From: a bacterium
Lineage (GTDB): Bacteria; Bacillota_I; Bacilli_A; RF39; UBA660
DNA: 33,153 bases
Direction of reading: 5' to 3'
Assembly: GCA_030524925.1 (NCBI GenBank)
Contig: JAUNFS010000010.1
Location: forward strand, 1-33,153
The notes under the pieces were generated by a model. It made no database searches. It saw only the letters and a list, made by a program, of their open reading frames with translations, and had not been told where the DNA came from. A program made the position numbers and the translations under genes. Each line of letters starts with the position of its first letter. Position 1 is the stretch's first letter. This document shows, in pieces, positions 7,377-14,100 of this stretch.

Positions 7377-7584
7377 TTGCTTCACCACTTTCTAGAATGT
7401 TTAAAACATTATCCATGTTGGTCGCAAATAATTTTGCACATTTTGAAGCTAAATTACATAGTTTTTGATCAGTTATTTCTTCAAGCATATTGATGCAAGA
7501 TTTGTATGCGCCGTAATTCCAGTTAAACATGTCACTTAGATAATCTAAATCTTTTGTACTAATTATATTTGGTACTTTATTCAT
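7369..7584 (-). CDS. Small spore-coat-associated protein
   Basis: 71-residue protein, preceded by GGGAGG at 6 nt. It is helical with 'DLDYLSDMFNWNYGAYKSC' and two further Cys. Short proteins of this type commonly stand before CotF-like genes in spore formers and look like a half-size relative of the same four-helix fold. It overlaps the CotF-like gene by 8 nt, so the two are probably made together. The exact function is unknown. Confidence 0.6.
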   Translation of the reverse strand: MNKVPNIISTKDLDYLSDMFNWNYGAYKSCINMLEEITDQKLCNLASKCAKLFATNMDNVLNILESGEANE

Positions 7585-7622
7585 AATTTTCCTCCCTTTT
7601 TATTTTTAGTAATTTAAGGAAA

Positions 7623-7628
7623 ATTATA
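7623..7628 (-). promoter_or_regulatory. Possible -10 box for the coat gene pair
   Basis: A perfect TATAAT on the minus strand 39 nt before the start at 7584. No matching -35 box is seen, and no sporulation-sigma type -10 (CATA...) was found. Read-through from the upstream gene is an alternative. Confidence 0.3.
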
Positions 7629-7632
7629 CTAT

Positions 7633-8865
7633 TTAAATTTTAGGAAGATGAAAATCTTGCATATTATTTTTTTCTATTTTTAAAAGTTCTATTTTATTGT
7701 TTAAGCCGCCACCATAGCCGGTTAAATTGCCATTTGCTCCTACTACTCTATGGCATGGAATGATGATACAAATTGGGTTCCACCCTACGGCTCCACCTAC
7801 TGCTTGCCCTGACATTTTTGATATTTTCCTTTTTTTAGCAATAAATTTAGCAATGTCATTGTATGTTATTGTTTTTCCATAAGGAATGGTTTTCATAATA
7901 TCAACTACTTCCTGCCTAAATAGAGTTAAATTATCTATTTTGTATTTTGGAGTAAATTTTGGAATTTGCCCCTTAAAATAAATATCTAACCAGGCAGAGG
8001 TTTCTTTAAAAATTGGTAAGAATTCTTTGATACCTTTTAAACTATATTTCTTTTCATCCTTAGAGTTAATAAAGCAGAGCCTTGTTAAAGATGTACCATC
8101 ACTATTCATGATTAAATCATCTAAGCTTTCTGGAGTTTTGTAAAGCCAATAGTAATTTTTGCTTAAATTATATTTTGATTTAAAATAGTTAATGCTTTCA
8201 TCTAGTAAAGTTTTTTCATCGTTTAAAATTTGTTCTTCGTTTTTGATATATGACAGTAAATTACTTTTGGTTTCAATTAGGTATCTACCAACTACTTTAA
8301 ATAAGTCATAGCCGTTATATTCATTGGTTACGATGTTACCTTTGGCAAAAGATAAATTATTTAATTTAGGAAGTTTTTTATTATTTATTAATTTATTTAC
8401 TATGTCTTTAAAAGTATTATCTTTAATTGATTTTTCGGTGGTACCATCAAAGCAGCTAGCTAGAGCTTCATCAAGCCATACTATCCTACTTATGTTGTAT
8501 TTTTCATAAATGAATTTAGAAAATAATATATGAAATGTTTCATGAGCAAGGGTGGTAAATTTTTCGTATGGTTTATTTACATCAAGTAAAATTTGAATTT
8601 CACCACCATAAAAGCAGCCAGTTGCCCATGTTGGTGGTAATTGAACGTTTGGTCCTGATACTTCTTTTATTCTATTTATAAAGTCACTATGATTGGTTAA
8701 AAAGGAGCCTTTTATTTTTATACCATTAGGTTTCTCTTTAAAAAATAATAAATATTCTTTTAACTTTTTTGATGAATATTTTAATACTTCTTCTCCATAA
8801 GTTTTTAATATTTCAGGAACTAGAATTTCAAAATTAGTGTTTTTTAAAGTTATATATTTTGTCAT
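7633..8865 (-). CDS. HExxH metallopeptidase-like domain fused to O6-alkylguanine-DNA alkyltransferase
   Basis: 410 residues, two enzymes in one frame. Residues 1 to about 243 look like a gluzincin peptidase: 'LAHETFHILF' gives H108-E109-x-x-H112, and 'WLDEALASCFDG' supplies E133 as the third zinc ligand. Residues about 245-405 are a complete Ogt/MGMT: opening strand 'LIMNSDGTSLTRLCF', helix-turn-helix 'IPYGKTITYNDIAKFI', and active site 'IIIPCHRVVG' with alkyl-acceptor Cys371, then 'GNLTGYGGGLNNKIELL'. The usual Arg finger before AVGGA is Gln (Q354), as in one Firmicutes subgroup. Ogt removes alkyl groups from guanine O6 by suicide transfer. The partner's substrate is unknown. The start at 8865 follows GGGTGAT; the longer frame to 8970 runs through the peptide-module promoter on the other strand and has no ribosome site. 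Confidence 0.85.
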   Translation of the reverse strand: MTKYITLKNTNFEILVPEILKTYGEEVLKYSSKKLKEYLLFFKEKPNGIKIKGSFLTNHSDFINRIKEVSGPNVQLPPTWATGCFYGGEIQILLDVNKPYEKFTTLAHETFHILFSKFIYEKYNISRIVWLDEALASCFDGTTEKSIKDNTFKDIVNKLINNKKLPKLNNLSFAKGNIVTNEYNGYDLFKVVGRYLIETKSNLLSYIKNEEQILNDEKTLLDESINYFKSKYNLSKNYYWLYKTPESLDDLIMNSDGTSLTRLCFINSKDEKKYSLKGIKEFLPIFKETSAWLDIYFKGQIPKFTPKYKIDNLTLFRQEVVDIMKTIPYGKTITYNDIAKFIAKKRKISKMSGQAVGGAVGWNPICIIIPCHRVVGANGNLTGYGGGLNNKIELLKIEKNNMQDFHLPKI

Positions 8866-8887
8866 TTTATCACCCTTAATCATTTTA
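8866..8887 (-). promoter_or_regulatory. -10 box and short leader of the peptidase-Ogt gene
   Basis: Minus strand TAAAAT (8882-8887), six nt, then GGGTGAT (8869-8875) and AAA before the ATG at 8865. This is the same -10/SD spacing seen at several other genes here. It supports the short form of the protein. Confidence 0.45.
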
Positions 8888-8896
8888 AAAAAAATC

Positions 8897-8925
8897 TTGC
8901 ATTCCAAACACTTGTTTGCTGTTAT
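8897..8925 (+). promoter_or_regulatory. Promoter of small-peptide mRNA, copy 2
   Basis: TTGCAT (8897-8902), 17 nt, TGTTAT (8920-8925). The distance from the -10 end to the conserved 5' UTR pairing segment is 23 nt, against 22 nt in copy 3. Confidence 0.5.
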
Positions 8926-8948
8926 TGCAAGTAAGGAACGTTTAATAA

Positions 8949-8961
8949 GTTGGGTGGAGCC
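8949..8961 (+). other. 5' UTR fold-back segment, copy 2
   Basis: GTTGGGTGGAGCC in the leader pairs with GGCTACACTCAAC in the 3' UTR (9123-9135): 12 of 13 positions including one G-U. The same arrangement with different bases exists in copy 3. Confidence 0.6.
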
Positions 8962-8990
8962 GAACTTCAATAAGAAGGGAGGCGATAAAG

Positions 8991-9074
8991 ATGAATAAGA
9001 AAGATTTTTTAGTCTTAGCTTTAGTAATTATTATCTTCCTTTTACTATTATTGTTATTTATAGCTTTAATATAA
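8991..9074 (+). CDS. Putative type I toxin: 27-residue hydrophobic peptide, copy 2
   Basis: Starts 'MNKKDFL' and continues as an unbroken hydrophobic helix with 'VIIIFLLLLLLF'. It has a strong ribosome site GGGAGG (8977-8982) at 8 nt spacing. Basic and acidic residues occur only at positions 3-5, so it is predicted to be a single-span membrane peptide with the N-terminus in the cytoplasm. It is flanked by a sense promoter, a sense terminator and an oppositely directed promoter that makes an antisense RNA over the 3' UTR. This is the architecture of type I toxin-antitoxin loci (compare Fst/RNAII, TxpA/RatA, BsrG/SR4, Ibs/Sib), in which excess peptide damages the membrane. The peptide sequence does not resemble those families, so I treat it as a new one. 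Toxicity is inferred, not shown. A small sporulation or regulatory membrane peptide is the alternative. Confidence 0.7.
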   Translation: MNKKDFLVLALVIIIFLLLLLLFIALI

Positions 9075-9183
9075 AAGAAATCCACCTAACTCAGCAATGA
9101 TTTAGGTGGAACCCATATTTTTGGCTACACTCAACAGTGCAATATTGAATGTTCCTTTTTTATTTTATGCAAGTTTCCTTGAC
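9072..9183 (-). ncRNA. Antisense RNA (putative antitoxin), copy 2
   Basis: Predicted transcript of about 112 nt from TSS near 9183. Its 5' hairpin CAAG-GAAA-CTTG has a GNRA loop. A middle hairpin includes GGAACATTCAA...TTGAGTGTAGCC. The terminator hairpin is TCCACCTAA...TTAGGTGGA (9081-9110) with tail TTTCTTTTAT. Two stems contain pairs that are G-U on this strand but C-A on the sense strand, which indicates that selection acts on the antisense RNA. It is fully complementary to the 3' UTR of the peptide mRNA and reaches its stop codon. Ends are estimated from promoter and terminator positions. Confidence 0.6.
9123..9166 (+). terminator. Terminator of small-peptide mRNA, copy 2
   Basis: An imperfect hairpin (GG..ACA.TCAA / TTGA.TGT..CC, 9123-9155) followed by TTTTTTATTTT. 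Its 5' arm is the same segment that can pair with the 5' UTR. Confidence 0.55.
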
Positions 9184-9184
9184 A
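9152..9184. repeat. Conserved 33-nt block of the peptide/antisense module, copy 2
   Basis: Identical to 5671-5703 and nearly identical to 9634-9663. It covers the sense T-run and the antisense 5' hairpin. Confidence 0.85.
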
Positions 9185-9189
9185 TATTC

Positions 9190-9218
9190 ATAGTAACACA
9201 AAAGCAGCTTTTTTACAA
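9190..9218 (-). promoter_or_regulatory. Antisense RNA promoter, copy 2
   Basis: Minus strand TTGTAA (9213-9218), 17-nt spacer, TACTAT (9190-9195). The same elements, spacing and flanks occur in copy 3, and close variants in copy 1. Confidence 0.75.
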
Positions 9219-9356
9219 GTTGGTTTTGGATTATTAAACTATTTAGTGTCTTAAGGGAAGAAGTAGAACAATTTCTAGGGTAAAAGAAATAGTTAGTATA
9301 ATCACTATTAACTAACATAATTTTAATATTTTTTACAAAAATTTTCTATTGTTCGC
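9219..9356. other. Spacer between tandem module copies 2 and 3
   Basis: No open frame is supported. The spacer contains overlapping inverted repeats around a TATAAT: AATAGT/ACTATT (9288-9293/9304-9309) and GTTAG/CTAAC (9292-9296/9312-9316). This could be a regulator site, but no gene starts from it. Confidence 0.35.
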
Positions 9357-9385
9357 TTGTTATGTAAAAATTTATATAGTACTAT
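9357..9385 (+). promoter_or_regulatory. Promoter of small-peptide mRNA, copy 3
   Basis: TTGTTA (9357-9362), 17-nt spacer, TACTAT (9380-9385), about 67 nt before the peptide start. Confidence 0.65.
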
Positions 9386-9407
9386 TTTTACAGGGAAATA
9401 TTTAACT

Positions 9408-9421
9408 GTTGAGTGCTTGCC
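9408..9421 (+). other. 5' UTR fold-back segment, copy 3
   Basis: GTTGAGTGCTTGCC pairs with GGCAAGTACTCAAC in the 3' UTR (9599-9612) over all 14 positions (one G-U). Directly next to it CCTCC (9420-9424) can also pair with the GGAGG ribosome site (9439-9443), so the two pairings compete. Confidence 0.65.
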
Positions 9422-9452
9422 TCCAACTATATAAGGAAGGAGGTTGATAGTT

Positions 9453-9536
9453 ATGCACAAGAAAGATTTTTTAATCTCTTCTTTAATCATTATTATCTTC
9501 TTACTAATAGCCTTACTTTTTACTTTAGTAAAGTAG
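9453..9536 (+). CDS. Putative type I toxin: 27-residue hydrophobic peptide, copy 3
   Basis: Starts 'MHKKDFL' and continues with 'LIIIIFLLIALLF', ending in Lys. It is the same length as copy 2, with identical positions 1, 3-7 and 14-18, and conservative changes elsewhere. The ribosome site AAGGAGG (9437-9443) is near perfect at 9 nt. The gene has its own sense promoter, a hairpin terminator and an antisense promoter, exactly as in copy 2. A membrane-acting toxin is the best guess by analogy with type I systems. No experiment is visible in the sequence. Confidence 0.72.
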   Translation: MHKKDFLISSLIIIIFLLIALLFTLVK

Positions 9537-9546
9537 TAAACTATAT

Positions 9547-9662
9547 AAGAAAAACAGCACTCAATCTAGCATAGATTAAGTGCTTTACCATAAATATGGG
9601 CAAGTACTCAACTCGGCAAAGTTAAGTATTCCCTTTTTTTATTTTATGCAAGTTTCCTTGAC
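9547..9662 (-). ncRNA. Antisense RNA (putative antitoxin), copy 3
   Basis: About 116 nt from TSS near 9662. It has the same GAAA-loop 5' hairpin, then a middle hairpin (9598-9633). The terminator is AGCACTTAATCT/AGATTGAGTGCT (9556-9584, a 12-bp stem with one T-G pair) followed by GTTTTTC. It overlaps the peptide mRNA from its terminator to just past the peptide stop codon. The sequence GTTGAGTACTTGCC inside it mimics the peptide 5' UTR segment. Confidence 0.65.
9598..9640 (+). terminator. Terminator of small-peptide mRNA, copy 3
   Basis: A GGG..GTACT..AACT / AGTT..AGTAT.CCC hairpin (9598-9633) followed by seven T. Its 5' arm is shared with the long-range pairing to the 5' UTR. Confidence 0.65.
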
Positions 9663-9663
9663 A
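9634..9663. repeat. Conserved block of the peptide/antisense module, copy 3
   Basis: The third occurrence of the T-run plus antisense 5' hairpin block also seen at 5671-5703 and 9152-9184. It differs by one extra T. Confidence 0.8.
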
Positions 9664-9668
9664 TATTC

Positions 9669-9697
9669 ATAGTAACACAAAAGTAACTTTTTTACAA
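9669..9697 (-). promoter_or_regulatory. Antisense RNA promoter, copy 3
   Basis: Minus strand TTGTAA (9692-9697), 17-nt spacer, TACTAT (9669-9674). It has the same boxes and spacing as copy 2. Confidence 0.75.
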
Positions 9698-9740
9698 GTT
9701 GATTTTATATTATGTGTATTTTTATTTTTTTCTTAATAAG

Positions 9741-9769
9741 ATAAAAATAGTTCCATATTGTAGAACTAT
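9741..9769 (-). terminator. Terminator of the KilA-N gene remnant
   Basis: Minus strand ATAGTTC (9763-9769) pairs with GAACTAT (9747-9753), followed by TTTTAT, 21 nt after the reading-frame end. Confidence 0.65.
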
Positions 9770-9789
9770 CAAAACTCATTTATTGTATT

Positions 9790-10694
9790 TTATTTACTCT
9801 CAGTTAAATATTTATTATCTTTATTTACTTGTTGTTGTAATACTTCTAATTCCTTAACATTCTTATTATTTCTTAAAGCTACCATTTGATTTCTTGCTGA
9901 TTCATTTAATTGAATAAGTCTATCAGATTGTTTTATATTCATTCTAATCAATTCTGCGTTTGTATTTTCTAAATTATTTAAAATTATTAAATGAAGTAAA
10001 TCTGTATAATTCCTCATATTTCCATTTTTAGCAAGTTCTGGATTATCTTCACGCCATTCTTTAGCAGTCATACCAAACAATGCAACATTTAATACATCAG
10101 CTTCATTTGCATATACAAACTTAATTTGTTGTTCTGTTAAAATAGGTATAATATATTTTTTTATTGCATCTGTATGAACAACATAATTTAATTTAGATAA
10201 TAGTCTATTTGCATGCCATTCAATTTTTTCTTGATATGTCTCATTTCTTTTTAATCTTTCAAATTCTTTAATTAAATATAATTTAAACTCTGGACTTAAC
10301 TAACTTGCAAATTCAAATGCTATATCACTTCTAGCATATGTTCCACCATTATTACCTGATTTGGAAATCATTCCTACTGCATTTGTTTCCCTAATCCATT
10401 TTTGAAGGGACATAGTAAATGCATGTCTTCCTGCTTCATTTTTAAACTGGTCGAATTCGACCACTTTAAAATTTTCATTATTTAATTCTTCCCATACACC
10501 TAGAAAAGAAATCGTTTCTTTATTTCTTAACCAATTTTTAACAACATCTGCTGGTGCTTCATCATTTTGAGTTTTTGCTAAATCTGTTAATGATATATAT
10601 TCGTATCCATCAACTCTAACTACATTAATTTTACTACCTTTAACATCTAATCTGATTTTATTATTTCTTGTTTCATTAAGACCCCCTTGACCAT
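9790..10694 (-). pseudogene. KilA-N domain protein, disrupted by an amber codon and an N-terminal frameshift
   Basis: The minus strand reads as one frame of about 300 codons. It contains 'YEYISLTDLAK', 'ADVVKNWLRNKETISFLG', 'HAFTMSLQKWIRETNAVG' and 'NNGGTYARSDIAFEFAS'. Then comes a TAG (10300-10302), followed in the same frame by 'LSPEFKLYLIKEFERLKR' and a coiled C-terminus. The TAG stands where the family has Trp (FASWLSPEF), a one-base TGG to TAG change. At the 5' end no ATG is in frame. The ATG at 10694 would join the frame only if the G5 run at 10682-10686 had one more G. KilA-N proteins are DNA-binding proteins of phages and mobile DNA, also found as stand-alone chromosomal genes. A 96-residue piece could still be made from an internal ATG at 10080. 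Confidence 0.85.
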
Positions 10695-10742
10695 AATTTT
10701 AAGATTCCTTTTTTCTATAGTTACTTTACCATATTAAAGTAT

Positions 10743-10785
10743 ATTAAAACTCGAACTAATCAAAAAGATTGAAAAGTTCGAGTTT
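10743..10785 (-). terminator. Terminator of tRNA-Thr(GGT)
   Basis: An 11-bp stem, AAACTCGAACT/AGTTCGAGTTT (10747-10757 with 10775-10785), with an inner AATC/GATT and a short T run on the minus side. Confidence 0.7.
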
Positions 10786-10795
10786 GGTAACAATC

Positions 10796-10869
10796 TGGTG
10801 CTGAATGACTGAATTGAACAGTCCTCTGAAGCTTACCATGCTTCTGTTCTACCACTAAACTAAATCAGC
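10796..10869 (-). tRNA. tRNA-Thr (anticodon GGT)
   Basis: 74-nt cloverleaf with encoded CCA. The acceptor stem GCTGATT/ATTCAGC has one T-T mismatch at the sixth pair. The D arm is GTTT/GAAC, the anticodon stem GAAGC/GCTTC is perfect, and the loop ATGGTAA gives anticodon GGT (Thr). The T arm is GACTG/CAGTC with loop TTCAATT, and the discriminator is A. Confidence 0.88.
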
Positions 10870-10877
10870 ATACTAAC

Positions 10878-10905
10878 ATTATAGCATACATTTGATTTCT
10901 GTCAA
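10878..10905 (-). promoter_or_regulatory. tRNA-Thr(GGT) promoter
   Basis: Consensus TTGACA (10900-10905), 16-nt spacer, TATAAT (10878-10883), nine nt before the tRNA. Confidence 0.85.
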
Positions 10906-10909
10906 TTAG

Positions 10910-10933
10910 AAAAAGGCTGGGTAGTCAGCCTTT
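10910..10933 (-). terminator. Hairpin terminator upstream of tRNA-Thr(GGT)
   Basis: Minus strand AAAGGCTG-ACTACC-CAGCCTTT followed by TT. It may be a second stop for the surface-protein operon before the tRNA promoter. Confidence 0.65.
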
Positions 10934-11090
10934 AATATATTTTTGGAAATGTAAAATAGTATTAATATGTTTTATATTTTTCTATTATTACCTTATCACC
11001 TTCCTTTCATGATTTAATGATAAATCTGAAATGTGAAAATTTGGTGATTTTTTTGTGATTGTTTTATGAAATTTATTTTAGTGTAAAGAA
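10934..11090. other. Untranslated AT-rich gap
   Basis: No gene is supported. On the minus strand an orphan AAGGAAGGTGAT-like ribosome site (near 10995-11010) is followed only by stop codons. A weak GATTTA-ATGA-TAAATC hairpin lies near 11015. It might be a decayed small gene. Confidence 0.3.
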
Positions 11091-11119
11091 AAAGAAGAAA
11101 CTAGTTAAATTTCTTCTTT
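11084..11119 (-). terminator. Terminator of the VWA/MucBP gene
   Basis: Minus strand AAAGAAGAAA (11110-11119) pairs with TTTCTTCTTT (11091-11100), followed by TTCTTT. The stem spans the stop codon. Confidence 0.7.
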
Positions 11120-14100
11120 AAAATTAGTAATAAAGCTATACCTAAAATGCTTGTTCCCATTAGTGAATAATCTAGGATATAATTTTCACTATCAATTCCT
11201 GTATATGGAATTTCAGGCTCTTCAGGAGTTATAGGAGTATCGTCTCCACCTTGTCCCATTACATAAGTATATACGTAAGTTACAATAATATCTTCTTTAG
11301 TATATTTACCCTTTTCTTCCCCAATTACATTTTTTAGTTCATAATCAGTAATAGTTGCAGGACTAGTTTGATAGTCTGTACCTACTTGACCGTTAGTAGT
11401 AGTTTCATCTAATAAGACTTTGCCATCTTCGTCAACATATCTAGTAATAACTTTACCCATATCTTTTTTATAATAGTAAATAACTTCAATTACTTCTTCA
11501 GTAAATTTACCACTTGCATTTTGTGGAGTTTCTACTAAAACATAACCAATAACACTAGCTTCTTTAGTAGTATAATCTTTACTTACTTTTCCATCAATAA
11601 TTTCATCGTCTGCTACTTTAATAGTAGTTCCTTCTTCATAATGATGAACGATTACTTTAGCAGATTTTAATCTATAATAGAATTTTGCTTCTTGAACTTC
11701 ATCAGTTAGAATACCACTTATAGTTCCTTCACTTTCAACAAATTCATAGTCGCCTAAGTCAGTGTGAGCGCTAAATGAAAATTTATCATCTAATTTTCCA
11801 GTTGCTACATCATCTTTAAATAGTTTATCTGTAGTTTTATTGCCATTTTCATCAATAATATAATGATGAGCTATAGCACCAGCACTATCTAATTTTTCAT
11901 AGTAGAAAGTATATTCTTTAGGTTCTACTGTAAACTCTCCAGTATATGATGTTTGATCTACTGCTTTATATTTAGGAATATCTATAGCACTGATATTGAA
12001 TCTTTCAGTTACTTTACCATTAAGTTCACTGTCAGGTGCTAGAGTTTTATTAGTTCCTTTTTCTACATAGTGAATAATTATTTTAGTATCTTTTAAACTA
12101 TAATAGAATGTGATTACATTACCACTACGCGTTAATTGAATAGCTTGCTCTTTAGCACTATCTAAATTGTAGTTAGCAAATACCTTATTATCTTTTTCAT
12201 CTTTAGCATAAGCCGTGTAATTATCATTAATTCTACCTGTATCTTTAATTGGATTAATTAAATCTATAATATTACCATCTTTGATAGTTACGTATCTTAC
12301 AGTAACGTCTGTCATCTTTAATTGATAGTAGAAAACAGCTTCTTGTCTTGTGCTAGATAGAGTTCCACTTGTTGTGCCTTCACTTTCAACAAATTCATAA
12401 TCGCCTAATCCTTCAGATTTAGGACTAAATGAGAATGGTGTACCAATTTTACCTGTTACCTCATCATCATTAAATAGTTTTCTATCAGTTTTTTTACCAT
12501 TGTTATCAATGATATAGTGAAATGCTACTGCTCCAGCACTTTCAGCTTTTTCATAGTAGAATGTGTATTCTCTAGTATTTAACTTAAATTCAACGTTTTG
12601 AGTGTTACTACCAACTACAACATAGTCAGTAATATCTTTAGAGAAGATGTCTCTTTTTTCAGTTACTTTACCTGTGAAAGTATCATCATCTGCTAATTTT
12701 TTACCTGTACCTTTTTCTCTATGATGAACAATGATTTTAGAATCTTTAAGTTCATAATAGAAATTAATAACATTTTCTTTGTTATTCAGTGTGATAGTTT
12801 CTGGACTATTGCTTACTAAATTATAATTATTTAAAGTTAAAGCGTGTTCTATAACCTTATCCCCAATATATAAATCTTCACCACTAGCATTTGTGGAAAC
12901 TTGTTTGCTTGGTGCAACTTGATTGTTAGTACCTTTTTCTAAATAGTTAACAGTGTAAGTTGCCTTAACACCTTTGACATTAATAGTTACAGTTGCAACG
13001 TCTGACTTTGCGTAAGTCTTATTACCATTTTTATCTGTGATAGTAGTTTTAATATAATACGTGAAATTATCACTGCCACGGAAATTTAAATTTGGATTAT
13101 ATTTAAGTGATCCATCTTGATTAAGATCTAATGAACCATATTTTGTATCAGTAACTATAATGATTTCATCTAAAACAGTTCTTTCGCCGTCTTCTTGTTT
13201 GCCATTATAATCATTTGACGTAATGCCATCATTTGCATCTACTACTAATTCCTTGTTAGTTTCTGTGTCATAATTATCATCTTTTGTTCTTGATGCTATA
13301 GGCGCAACTGGATCAATTAAATCTTCGCTAATCTTACCATCAACGTTTTCATAGAACTTATTACCATCACTGGCAGTACCAGTTACTGTAGCACCATTAT
13401 TAGTATACATACTACCATAATAATTATCTTTAGCAGTTACTGTAAATTCTAACTCTTCTGGTTCTTTAGAAGATAATTCATCAAATTTATAAGTAATGAT
13501 TGTTTGTTTATCTTCGTCAGTAGTAATTTCTACTTTATCACCATACTTTGCTTTTAAAGCTTCAGTATCAACTGTGAATGTATTTGGAACAACGTCTCTA
13601 ATAGTTAAGTTTTTAGCAACAATTTCCATATCTTTTGATACAGCAGCAAATGCTTCATTTAATTTAGCTGTGTCACTTGCGTCAAAGTAGCTACCACCAT
13701 TTTTTACAATTGATTTTAAGAATTTTTCAGCTTCTTCGTTAGTAATGGTATTACCTCTCCAATCTGTTGTAGTTATACCAAAACCGATTGAGTATATTTT
13801 TCCTTTGAATGATTCTGTTTCTTTTTTTGCTGCTTCACTTGGTTTCATATAAAATCCATCTTGGCAAGTTTCACTTTCATAAGTGGTTTCTCTCCAGTGT
13901 TTTCTATAGCCAACGTATTCACATCTATATGTTTCTTTGCTTTTATAATCGTAGTAATCAATATATCCATCGGCTACATCTTGACCAAGATTATTTTGAT
14001 AAGTTTTTGTTGCTACAAAATCATAAGCATATAAATCTTCATGAATGTCTACACGACCATGACCATGTTCAATACCGTTTTTATCAGTGTAATATGTTGG

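Noticed and set aside
8866-8970. A 35-codon N-terminal extension of the peptidase-Ogt frame
   Set aside because: It has no ribosome site, runs antisense through the small-peptide promoter, and the inner ATG at 8865 has GGGTGAT at proper distance.
8991-9536. Assignment of the 27-residue peptides to the Fst/Ldr or BsrG families
   Set aside because: Only length and hydrophobicity agree. Fst-type signature residues are absent, and the leader and 3' UTR repeats are in inverted, not direct, orientation.
10080-10300. Stop-codon reassignment (TAG as Trp) to explain the KilA-N amber codon
   Set aside because: Trp is encoded by TGG throughout the other genes, and TAG serves as the normal stop, for example in the second peptide gene and the VWA gene.
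10448-10463. Perfect 16-bp palindrome TGGTCGAATTCGACCA
   Set aside because: It lies inside the KilA-N reading frame and encodes its 'VEFDQ' region; probably a coding coincidence.
9790-10869. Prophage or integrative element inserted at tRNA-Thr(GGT)
   Set aside because: No integrase and no direct repeat of the tRNA 3' end were found; the KilA-N remnant alone is not enough.
10934-11090. A small gene after the orphan GGTGAT-like site on the minus strand
   Set aside because: All frames close within a few codons and no start is at the right distance.
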